This document shows positions 24,503 through 35,900 of a stretch of DNA of 64,000 bases, piece after piece (the first letter of the stretch is position 1; the number at the start of each line of letters is the position of its first letter). The DNA lies in assembly GCF_022539665.2 (NCBI RefSeq), contig NC_081340.1, forward strand, positions 1,488,001-1,552,000, written 5' to 3'. Made by a program: the position numbers and the translations under genes. The DNA is from Daphnia carinata (lineage: Eukaryota > Arthropoda > Branchiopoda > Diplostraca > Daphniidae). The notes under the pieces were generated by a model that did not search any database, was not told the origin of the DNA, and saw only the letters and a program-made list of their open reading frames with translations.

Positions 24503-27209
24503 ATGTGGCAGTCCTTAATTTTCATATGCGCACTTACTCTACAAGTTGCGCTCGCCGCTCAACCTCGTTCAACGGGTATTAATTTCACGTGTAAAACTTG
24601 TTCAAACACCATTGCATCCTTACAAATTTCTTACAGACGTCATTGAAAGCCAAAATTCACGCAATGCCTTGCCTGATCGCTTAGCTAAACGTGTATGCTA
24701 CTTCAGCAACTGGGCAGTCTACCGCCCAGGTAATGGCTCGTACGACATCGACCATATCCCCGGTGAAATGTGTACGCACGTTATTTATTCTTTCTGCGGT
24801 GTTAGCAATGTCACCTGGGGCGTTCTTGTTCTCGATCCAGAGGTTGGTAACTCATTTGTTTGTTTCTTTGACTTCTTTCGTCGATGTTTTCTAAACGATG
24901 AATATTAACGAATGATTCACAGAGAGACGTAGAAAAAGGAGGCTATGCCAATTTTGTAGCTCTCAAACAGAAATATCCAAACTTGAAGCCAATGCTGGCT
25001 GTGGGAGGATGGGGGGAAGGTGGAAAAAAGTATTCGCAGATGGCCTCGGTGCCTGCGCGTCGTCAATCTTTCGTTAGCAGTGTCGTAGGTACAGAGCTAA
25101 AAAAAAATTAAGTATTCCATTTTTTGTCTATTAATTAAATTTTTACTCTTCATTTTTTTTTCACCGCTTCAGAATATATGAATCAATATGGTTTTGATGG
25201 GTTTGATCTTGATTGGGAATACCCGGGAGCTGCAGATCGTGGAGGCACCTATGCCGATAAGGAAACCTTCCTTGCTCTTGTTCGGGAATTGCGAGCTGCA
25301 TTCGACACTGTTGGAAAAGGATGGGAACTAACAGCTGCGGTATAACCTCACGAAATTAAGTTATAAAGCTTCAACAATAATTGACTCAATTATGTTTTCT
25401 TTAAACGTAGGTTCCTGTTGCAAAATTCCGCTTGCAGGAAGGATATCATGTCCCTGAATTATGCCAGTAATTAACAATTTGTTCATTAAACAAATAACTT
25501 GTTTGCTATTCAGAGTTGACTGATTGTTTAGATTACTCGACGCTATTCACGTTATGACGTATGATCTGCGAGGAAACTGGGTTGGATTTGCTGACGTTCA
25601 TTCACAACTTTACCGACGCCCAGGTCTGGATCAGTACGCCTACGAAAAACTCAACGTGGTATTTATGCAATTTCAAAATGACGACAGTGCTAATTTGCCA
25701 ATCACGCTATAATAACTGTATTCACCTTTGCCTAGAACGATGGTTTATTGCTGTGGGAAGAATTCGGTTGTCCAAGAGATAAGGTAATATTTCAGTTTGA
25801 TTAGTGCACAATCTCACGTCGTGAATACTAATAGCTGTGTCTCTATTCAGCTTGTCGTAGGAACACCCTTTTATGGACGCACCTACACTCTAGGTGATCC
25901 CAAGAGCAACGATTTGGGAGCGTAAGTTCATTGAACAATCAATGCAAACATAAATACATCTACAATTGTTTGAATTAAATCAATAGTTATATCGTCAAAT
26001 GGGCTGGAGGCGGAGAACCTGGTCCTTATACAAACGCATCCGGCTTTATGGCGCACTACGAGGTATTTATGATTTACAGGGGATAAAAATTGACCTGTCC
26101 AGAATTTTTCTTAAATGCTTGTTGGTTGGGTGTGTATAGATTTGCATGAAACTTCTGAACCCAGCTGATGGATGGGTTAAACGATACGATGACGTCGGCA
26201 AAGTTCCTTTCACACACAAAGGTTTGTCTTTTTTACTGAATAAAAATTTAATTTATCTCTATAATGTATTCTAAACCATTCTAAACAGATCGCCAGTGGA
26301 TCGGCTACGAAGATGAGGATTCCTTAAAGATAAAAATGGACTTTATTCGAGCTAGGGGATATGGTGGAGCGATGACTTGGGCTATTGTACGTTAATCTTG
26401 TTGACCAAATGAATTATCCTCTTTTACGTAGAATGATTAATACGTTCTAATTAATAATAAAGGATATGGATGACTTCCACAACTTGTGCGGAAAGGGTCA
26501 TCATTCTATGATGAAGGTAAAAACTGAAACCCAATAAGGAAAACAAGATGATGCCTACGGCAGTTTTCTTTTTCTAATTCAATCAGGTCATCTACGACGG
26601 AATGAAAGACTATATCGTTCCAGTCCCACCTCCAATGACAACCACAACCGCAGTAAGTATTCGCCGATCTAGTCCGCAGCACAAAACATGCAACATCAAT
26701 TGATATCGAAGAATCGTCATAAAATGAAGTACCCTCTTTAAAATACTTAATTAATCCCGAAAGGTAACATGGTGGAAACCTTGGAAACCAGACCCTACCG
26801 TATCGTTGAGCGAACAAACAACAAGTAAACCAGCAGGACAAGCAACAACACGCAATCCAGACGTTGTTGTTAAGCCAGTCGATGTCGCCGGAATAAACTG
26901 CAACGTTCAGACCTACTGGCCTCACAAAAATTGTCGCAAGGTAAAAATGTTTGTACAAGTCGCCCTTTGTTATTGATTTACTTAAAATGTGTTGCAAATA
27001 GTATTACTGGTGCGTTCAGGGGTCTCCCCGTCTGTTGGGTAAGCATTTAATCCACTTTATGCTTAAACAATTCCTTGACTACAATGACATTTAATAATTT
27101 GTTGAATTTGCTTCATGTTTTAGATTGTCCAGGTGAATCCGTGTGGAATACAGCCAAAACAGTTTGTGACTGGCCACACAACACCGACACCTCAAATTGC
27201 GTTCTCTAA
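24503..27209 (+). CDS. Secreted chitinase, GH18 plus CBM14
   Basis: Sixteen short exons (24503-24575 through 27124-27209) encode 529 residues with every junction phase consistent. A signal peptide ([18 protein letters not shown]) precedes the GH18 barrel, which starts at [14 protein letters not shown]. The catalytic motif is [10 protein letters not shown], where the last acidic residue is the proton donor. Further motifs are [20 protein letters not shown] and [14 protein letters not shown] short Thr/Pro linker leads to one six-cysteine chitin-binding peritrophin-A domain ([12 protein letters not shown]...[13 protein letters not shown]). The enzyme should hydrolyse chitin in cuticle or peritrophic matrix during moulting. 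No membrane anchor is seen. I do not assign a Cht subgroup. Expression is probably under the TATA/initiator promoter at 24309. Confidence 0.95.
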
Positions 27210-27644
27210 GTTAAGATATTTGATGACGACTTTTCGCAAACACATCACGAAAATAAATTTATTATTGTTGTTAATTAACGAAAGTATCGCGTGTATTCTC
27301 GGTGAGGGAGGAATAAATCAAGATCTGCCAGTCCGAAAGACACTTGTAGAAAAGATCCTAACACGTGCTGTTGATATTTTCAAGTTTCTTTTAATTGCGT
27401 TCGTAGCGTTGAACAAATTTTGAAATGACCCTTTTCTTGAAGCAAAACTTAACAGTGGACACGACGAGATGTAAGGAATTGTGCTTCAAGTACAATTTTT
27501 TTATTTTGCCATAACAAATGAATGATGAAATTTTAAACAAAAATGAAATGGTATTTTACAATTATTTTCAACTAGCTTTGCGAGAAATAACAAATTCGAT
27601 TTAACTTCCTCGTCTTCACTGAAACAGAACTGAAGAATAACAGG
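27210..27644. other. Convergent 3' spacer between chitinase and MLH3
   Basis: AT-rich, with AATAAA strings on both strands; no gene seen. Confidence 0.5.
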
Positions 27645-30600
27645 CTACAATAACGATAAATTATAATCGCGCAAACGTGCATACTTTGGTCTAACAACGT
27701 TTGGCGTCATTTCGAACGGAACCAATGGGTTAAGTTCACCGAGCTCAAGTAATGGTGCTAGGAGAGGTCGCCCGTGAGCACACTGGAAGGGCACGTCACA
27801 TTGGCCTAGAGCTCTCACCAATTGAGTGCACTGCAACAACGAAAGCTCATCACCAAATTTGATTGCTCCTTGAAGGTGCGTATAAAATTAGAAAATGTAA
27901 TGAGGACAAAGTATTTTCGTCGCTTTACCGTGGCACGCCAAAGAATTTAAAACATTCCGAATTTGTACTGGTAATATGCAGGTGCTAAGTCTTCCATTCT
28001 TCGTATATTCGGAAATTGTTTCTTCAATCAGTGCCATCACCAAGTCCTTGTACAAAGAATTTCGTTTTCTCTGAATCTAAAGAGTAGCAATCATTGACAA
28101 AGGAACTTATTTAATTTCCAGTTTGTTAAATTTCGAGCATATAAATTAAATAAAAACAATTACCTCATTGATTTCTCTTGCCAAAAAACAAGCTGGAACA
28201 CGCGTTACTACCACACTGGAATCACTGAACTGCATATGTAAACCGTAACGAGTAAACTCGACGCTTAACTTTTGAATCATCTCCAGATCTTGCGAATAAA
28301 AAGACATTGAGAGATGTGGCTGAATTGGCGAAGATTGGACCTGAACATAGCCGTCCTCATTCTTGGTCGAGTGCACTAACACAAAATTCAATGTTTCGTT
28401 AATAAACGCGATATTTTCAACGCATTCTAAATTTCACGAATCTCTTTAGTTCTAATTTGGGTTTACTTTGCATAAGCCTTTCCAAGCAGATTCGCTCATG
28501 TGCCGCATGCTGATCAACAAGTACGAGATAGCGCTTGTCTCCCTCTTGTGTGACGCAGCAAATGAATTTTTGATCAACTTGATTGATTACGCGTATGTTG
28601 CTCATAACATCTTTTGTAAATTTGCATTGCCTTTGTAATGCTGTTGCCAATAGTCTATTTAAGTTTGCGGCTGCTATATTGGGTGGTAATTTCGGTTGAA
28701 CCCAAAACTGTCCAATGGTGAATCGTCTCTTAGGACTAAAATGAGACCCTATCACGAAAAAGAAAAATTACCTCTCAAATTTAATTACACGATGTCTTGC
28801 AACAAACTATAGTTCCAACATTATTTTTTTAGCTACGTCATACCGTCATCTGTAGATAATTGTCTTCTTTTAAGATCTAAGCGTTCACGAGATTTTTCTT
28901 GAATTTCGTTGTCTTTTGATTCTGTATTGAATGGTGAGCCATTGGAAGTCTTATCACAAGGTGGCTGGATTTCTAAACAAACGATCGAGCTTCTTTGTAA
29001 ATCAAAACCTTTAACGAAATTCCTTTTACCAATCTTATGGTGCAGCTCACCGTTTACTGCCATTTGCTCATCTTCTTCCCACAACCGGGTCAGGTGGTTC
29101 GGGCTCAACAGAGATGATGAAGGAAAGGACTGTAAAAAATGTGGAGATTGTTTAATCCGCATTTCAATATCTTCTGTCGCATGGCTAACGACCGGAAGCG
29201 AATTCGTGATTTTGCCATAATAATGTGCGGGTGGCAAATTATTTGTTTCACATGACAAGGGTGAGGAGATCCCTGGGGTTATCTGCATTAAACACATCCA
29301 AACAATGGAAACTAAATAATTTTTGATGACTTAGAATGTTATCGTCAGGCAATATCAAGAAAAACTATTTTTACTGGCTTACCAAATTTTTTTTAGTTTG
29401 CCGTTGTTCGTTTGATTTGAGATCATCTGTACTGAGGAGACTTGAGCTGATTAGATCCTTGTTGTAGGCAGTTGCGAGCCAACTCGTAACTAAGGCCGCT
29501 TTTTTTAAGGGAGCTGGATAAGATACGATTAACTTCATATATTTTCGTACTATAAAGTATTAAATAAACGAAACAAACCACGAGAAATAAACCTATCCAG
29601 CGAGCTGCGAATCAACGACAGTAACTCATTACTGTGCGAAAAGATGACATTTCTTTCACCTTCTGACGAAATTGCATATTTGTATGCTGCACGCGAACAC
29701 TGCGTGTTAAAAAATCAAACTGATAATATGAGAAAAGTACTAGATGTGGAAATTTCACACTGTGGTTTATCAGGAGGGTAAGACAGGGATAGGCTCTCAA
29801 TATACATAATTCATAAGAGTAACTTGTCATACCTTAATGTTTAGAACAACAGAAAACTGTTGCCCTGTACTGGATGACACACTGAACAAAACCGACGTGA
29901 TGAAATTGAGAACTTCACTGGATTCAACCAGCCGACTGTTAACAAACATAAACCAATAATGCTTATCCATATCCGGTACAAGAAGGCCTTTAATTTTGAA
30001 ATGACAACTTAGGCCGCGAAAGGGTAATATGCTTTCACAGCTTTTCAATTGGAATAGCTGTTGAGTCGCAAGTATTGTGTTCTTCTCTTTTTTTGTTTGG
30101 AGAAGGGGTGGCTTTGAAGAATCAAATCGAAGTGAAAACGATATGTTGGGATGAAGCAAAAAGAAACTTGCAATAAGTTTCTCTAGTGATAAGCAAAAAA
30201 GGCTGGTATTTGTTTCCTCTTCTGGCTCTGACAAACAAAAGTCATACACAGACATTGTTGTGCCTGACGTTGACCTATTTCCAACACGTTCAACATTGGA
30301 CCAAACCCCTTTTCGGTAACACCTTTTGTAAGAGGAACTTGAATTTTTTGATTGGCCTTCTATGTCAATAGACATACAGTTTTGACCAATAACATACAGA
30401 GCTTCTTCAAGATGATTACTTGCTATAAATTCCTCTACTTTGTTTCTCAATTGAAGCCTATAGTCCAAAGAAACAAAAATGTGGACAATAAATCCAAATT
30501 AACAGGAAACAATGTGCTCTGGTATGCTTCACAAAATGTGTTTTCTCTTGCACTTTGTATAATGATGTGAAAAGATATCTGCAAACAGATATGAACCTTG

Positions 30601-30830
30601 AGCATAATTGGTGAATTTCTGTTAACACAGTTCCTTTTCCATTGTTGACAACCTGTAAGAATTGGTTTGCCCAATCAACACGTACAGCAATGCAAGTAGC
30701 ATTTTCTTGAATTGAATGCAGTATCTTAAAAGAATTACAAAAAAAAATTAATTTTGACAGCCAAATAAAAATAATTAACAAGTCGTACGAGTTCTTCGAC
30801 GCATTTCTGAGCCGATGCTAATTCATACAT
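27645..30830 (-). CDS. MLH3: DNA mismatch repair protein MLH3, with degenerate ATPase motifs
   Basis: Ten minus-strand exons (30830-30789, 30724-30597, 30457-29833, 29699-29579, about 29513-29383, 29282-28844, 28748-28422, 28375-28164, 28070-27929, 27868-27645) give about 796 residues. The C-terminal endonuclease motif DQHAAHERICLERL, the ACHGAIKFGD site and PFQCAHGRPLL identify MLH3, the MLH1 partner that nicks DNA in meiotic crossover resolution. The middle matches too (NISFSLRFDS, FMFVNSRLVESSEVL). The GHKL ATPase is unusual: motif I reads CVEEL-ILHSIQEN where family members have an Asn and Asp-Ala, motif II is NNGKG rather than DNGxG, and the GFRGEAL position reads NHLEEAL. The usual N-terminal 15-20 residues are also missing from the first exon found, so the true start may lie in an unseen upstream exon. 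The junctions were checked for phase. Confidence 0.88.
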
Positions 30831-32946
30831 CTTCCGATGTCTCCTATATTAAGGGGTTCGAATTAACAATTAGCAAAATATGTACGTTAAAACTATAGGA
30901 AAATTCGTTTTGTCAAGGTTCATTGTAAATGACAATGATTCATGTTTAAAAAACAATAGTTGACCGAAATCAGAGATAAGGAGATAGCAATTGTTCAACT
31001 TAATGGAAACGCTATTGAAAGAAATGGTATGGTCGTATGGGGAACGCCAAAATTTCCAAATAAGCTAATGCCAATCTTGTGGTTGCCTACTACCTAAAAA
31101 CCTATGCATTCCTCACGGATTTTCGCAATCTACGACGGCAGACGACGACGACGGACACCAACTTGGTGTCAGCAGTTTTCATGTTCCACGATGCTCCACA
31201 TTTTCTCCTACGAACAAGGCGACAACGTGCCATTCAGTATGTTGACGAGTGTTTTGCACGTCGGCCGGGAGTGTGCTTACCACGAGCCTGGAATTTCGTG
31301 ACTCATTAGAACGTAATTAAGTTTAACAAAGGCTATCAGCAAGCTCTCAGGTAATTTGATACTGAATTTGTGGGAATTTTCTTTGGCATTTTAGTACAGT
31401 CATAAAGTGTTTCAATCCCAAAATAATTCTTCCTTTTTTTTGCCGAGGGAGTCTATAAACCTTTCGCGCCACTCCCTTTTCCTGGGTTGATAACATTTTC
31501 AACTTATATCTTTTAAATGGCCATATAGTTTTTGATACTAGATAGCTAAGCTAGTAATTAGCGTCCCGTGGCACTACTAATTATACGTTGAAAAGTTTTA
31601 TATATCATTTGCGGGACAGCGTGTCGTTTCGTGGAAAAAATGGCGAAGCTACATATTTCACGGATCATCGCGTTTCCTCCGTTTAACAGCTGATAGTCAT
31701 CGAGAGGAGAAATCAGCGCCACGAGTGTCTCCATCACTAGAGCTTAACACGAGTAACTCGGGCTGTTTGCTGAGGTTACTGTTCCTGGTATTTTTCATGA
31801 TTTGACTTAAGATTACAGTTTCAATATATAGAGCATAACTTTAAACGTAGTTTTTAATTAGGTAAAAATGTGTAAAATCTATACTATATAAAAAATCCAG
31901 GAAAAGACGGGGAGCCTGTGTCCGTCACATTATGTATTTGTTGTGATTGGCTGGAAACCGCCGCTGGCTGTAGTGAATTTGCGGGATGTGATTGGCTGGC
32001 GGCCGCCTGCTATAGTGAATTGGTGGGATGGGGATTTGGAAAACTAAACTGCCGGTGGAATTGCGGATTTAGGCTATTTTTCAGTCTATGGGCTTGGCTT
32101 AAAACGGGTGGGCGCTACAGTAGGTAAGCCGGCGGGGCAGAGATTGTACGGTGGAAGGCGGGTAACCACAGCGTTTTTTTGGTGGGAAAAGGGGGTTGGC
32201 GGGAAGAGACTATTCGAGAAAAGACGGGCAACTACAGCGTGCGTTTTCTGGGCTGAGACTGTGAGGGAAAGACAGGCAAAAGCAAATGAAAAGGTGAATA
32301 TGCAACTATATCGGTCGTTTTGGCGGGCAGCGAGTGGGCCGACGGGCAGCAAGTGGGTCAACGGGCAGGGAGGGGGTCGACGGGCAGCGAGTGGATCGAC
32401 GGGCAGCGAGTGGATCGACGGGCAGCGAGTGGATCGACGGGCAGCGAGTGGATCGACGAGCAGAGAAGGGGCCGACGGGCAGAGAGGGGACCGACGGGCA
32501 ACGAGCCGGCCGACGGGCAGAGAGAGGGTCGACGGGCAATAACAGCGGGCTTCGTAGCGGGAAGAAGTAAAATGTGCCATGGCTACTTTTCCCCGGTTGC
32601 AGCGTGGTTCAAGGAGCGGATGACTCATCTCTGCGAAGAGATAGCCACTCTTCCCTTTTCACCCGCGACAATATTTTACCCTTCGCTTACGAGTCACGTT
32701 CATTAGTGGAACAACAATGGCTCTATTACTCTGTTTATTGTCATGATAGAGCAAATTTTTTAGTTTTAAGAATTCAAAACTGCTTACTGCTTTCAAACAG
32801 TCTCTAATAGAGATATCGATATTAAAATCTCCATTTGCTAGTGATTTATACATTTGTAAACGAGATTTCTTTTCTATGTTTTGCTTTCTTTTTTTCACAG
32901 ATATTATCGATTTTTTTATTTTCTTATAGATTTCGACTTGGACGTC
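30831..32946. other. Intergenic region with duplicated and minisatellite DNA
   Basis: No supported gene is present. GC content rises from about 31900. A pair of imperfect direct repeats of about 55 bp (GTGATTGGCTGG...TATAGTGAATT and its partner) lies at 31940-32030. The minisatellite at 32327-32545 opens all frames artificially. The leader of the next gene ends with a CTTATAG acceptor at about 32929. Confidence 0.5.
32327..32545 (+). repeat. 19-bp GC-rich minisatellite, about 11 units
   Basis: The unit GGGCAGCGAGTGGATCGAC is repeated head to tail. The inner four copies are nearly identical and the flanking ones diverged. Because 19 is not a multiple of three, all frames remain open and yield a fake repeat of three alternating peptide phrases on each strand. 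It is not considered coding. Confidence 0.85.
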
Positions 32947-35900
32947 ATGGATAAGGCCTACGAAAAAAATGTTATTGATACGGTGTTACGGGTGGTACAT
33001 GATAACGAACGCACCAACCTGAGCCAAAGCATACGCGTCAGAGAATATCTTGAGAAAAAAGGGTTTTCTATAACGTCGAACCAGGCGCCGGGTTCCACTA
33101 ATTCTGATTCGTTCGCCCTTTGCTTGATACAACACTCGGAAAAATGCTATGGGACGTCTCATTTGAAAGAAGCTCTTTTGGCGCCTTTCGATGAAACGAT
33201 TCAACTTCTCGGCGTAATGTTTAACGAGGATGATCCCGTCGATGCTATTGCAAGCCTAATTAAATACCTCTGCAAAGATATGAAGTTGTTCAAATCAGAG
33301 TACCGTACACCAATCATGGTAGTCAGATGTTACGGCCTACTTGCCCAACCTACAAACTATCTTTACAAAGAAGACCAATGTAAACAGCTTCTAGATGAAG
33401 AACCAGAAGAAACAAATGCCGAGTGGTATTACATATGGTACGATAACGAACGTCAAGTGTTTCAGTCCATTTACTCGAAGAAGTATGATAATGACGAATC
33501 AACTCAGAAACGAAACAGAAGTCCACCAGGTGGGCATTCTACTGCATTAAAATAATGAACTCGTTTTCTTATTACAGTTTTTGCCACAGGGTATACAGTG
33601 CGAATGATTATCACGATGCAGGAGCAACGGTTTTATATCGCCAATGAAACGGTCAACAATAGAGGCAAACTACTGAAGCATTTGGACAAGCATTGCATCA
33701 GATTGACGAAAAATAACGAACAGAGCTTGCCACTAGTCGAATCATTCGTGCTGTGCTTGATTCAGCACTCTTCAGGCAACTATTGTTTAGCCAGCTTGGA
33801 TTATCCACACGTTGCTGTTCGCTCATTGAAACATATTTCTGAGTCGGGCTGGAACGCTTTCCGCGCCAAAATCGAAGACTCTGCTGAAACGTTTGGGTTA
33901 AAATCGAATGAGAGTTTGAAGGAGAGTATCAAATGGATTATCCAACAACTTTGGAAACGGTTTGAATGTTGCAAGGTAAGCATTTTAATTGACGAAACTT
34001 CTACTCAAAAGTTTGCCGTTGTCGTCTTTGGTTCACATTCGACATGCTATGTCGTGTATGAAGACAAAGAATTCAAATTTGTTAACGCTTTAAAAGAAGA
34101 TTCGACACCCTTTTACGTATGGTTTGACGAATCAGAGAAGGTCTTCGAGGCATTGGCGCCTCTAGTTTCCATGTATCAGAATGAAAAAGCAAGTGCCAGC
34201 CTTTACTGGAACGATCTGATCAACCGTTTTGAACGCAGCTTCATTCAGTTTTTGAAGAAAAGGTTCCTCTCATGTTCGAGCTCTTCCGAAGTTGAAAAAT
34301 CATTCGACGACTTGAACGAATACCTTAAAGAGACGCAAGACTACTCATTGTTCTCAATTCAACAAGTGTTTGCACGATGGGGCTCGAACAAAGAATCGCT
34401 TCGTTCAGATTGCCTCAGAAACGATTACATAAAGGTAAGTCAGCTAACGTACAAAAATAAAAGATTTGCTGTATCTCTTCTGTTAACACTCTGGCTTGCG
34501 ATTTCTCTAACCAATCTCTTTGTTACGTTTCTGAAGGTGTGTTGGAGAAACTGCCCAGAATTACGGGCTGTTTTCGCCTGCATGGAAGAGTGTCTCAAGA
34601 CTTTGGATCACGATATAGCGACGAGCTGGTGCAAGGAGCTGTGGAACTTCATACTTGAGGCAATCGCCAGACAAGTGGATCTGGAATTTGCCATGAGAAA
34701 CAGGAAGATTGAGATGGGCCGCAGGAGAGGACGGTCCAAGATCGACATGGCCAAAGAAAAGGTGGAACAGTTGCAGCATGAAATTGAATCTGCCGGGAAG
34801 CGGATGGCACAAAAACAAATGGAGAATAAGATGCTGCAAGAGAAATTGGAAGTACTCGCCTGTAATCAGCTGATTGTTGATATTGGAAGCGTCGACTACG
34901 TTCCAGATTACCAACTCGTACTCGAAGGAAGCGGCCACAAGTTTTTTCAACTGGAAAATGGCCTTGAGCTTGCTGAAACATTATCCAAAGCTGTCCAGCG
35001 GACCAGCGCATCGTCGCAACACCTTAAAAACTATGTGAAAAAAAGAGGAGCCGACAAGATTTTGGGGCAGTTACGTTCGGCTTTGAATGAAGTCGTCGGT
35101 AAAAAACCCTCTGATAGTTGGGTCAACGATCGCAAGTGGCGCGTCGAGGGACCAGCCCTAGTTTTGAGCCAAGTCGTGACTCTGCTCAAACAGAAGGGTG
35201 TTCTCTCTGGAGGAAGATGTCAAGAAGTAACGATCGAAGCCGAAAGAGTTCTTTACATCGACTCGGACTGGGTCACGCCCGGCGTCAGTTTTACGATTGT
35301 GGCTCCATTAGTTAGCGTAGTCAGTTCCGAGAGTCGAATGAAAAGGGTGATAAACACGTCCGGTATGGATGGCAAACCGCACGATTTGGAAAAAGCTAAC
35401 GATGGGAAAGGCGGCGGAGTGGACGGAAGTGATGGTCTTGATGGCGAAGACGGCCAGGACGCTGGAAACATAACCATCGACTGCCTCTCAATCGAGAATC
35501 ATGACATGTTGAAACTGGTTGCTAAAGGTGGAAATGGATCAGACGGCCAGAGCGGTGGAGATGGAAAGAATGGAAATAACGGAGAAGACGGCGCAAACGG
35601 CTCGTTTACATCGGAGGAAGAGGAAAAGAGTGACACTTTTTCATTTGGACGATTTCGTGACCTTTCACCAATAAAAATACACAGTGGCAGCTCAGGATCA
35701 AACGGCCAGGCAGGCGGTTCGGGCGGAAAAGCAGGATGCAGGGGGATAGGAGGACAGGGAGGTGAAATAACAATCACCGCTAAAACCAGTGCGCTGTCTA
35801 GAATTGAAAAAATGGATTCTAAAGGAGCCACAGGAAAACAAGGAACACCCGGTAAAGGCGGAGACTGTGGGAGAGGTGGCCGGCACGGCAAGGATGCTGT

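Noticed and set aside
30447-30781. Reading MLH3 exon 2 through to RYLFTSLYKV as a normal ATPase continuation
   Set aside because: That frame hits a stop before the next domain. Splicing at 30597 to 30457 keeps frame and aligns with the family middle region.
31079-31309. Plus-strand frame MVAYYLKTYAFLTD... upstream of MLH3
   Set aside because: Short, overlapped by another open frame of equal quality, no recognisable domain.
32086-32628. Long open frames on both strands with repeated DPLAARRSTRCPS-like and GSEWIDGQRVDRRAA-like peptides
   Set aside because: They come from the 19-bp minisatellite, which keeps all frames open; no flanking domain, splice partner or start context supports a gene.
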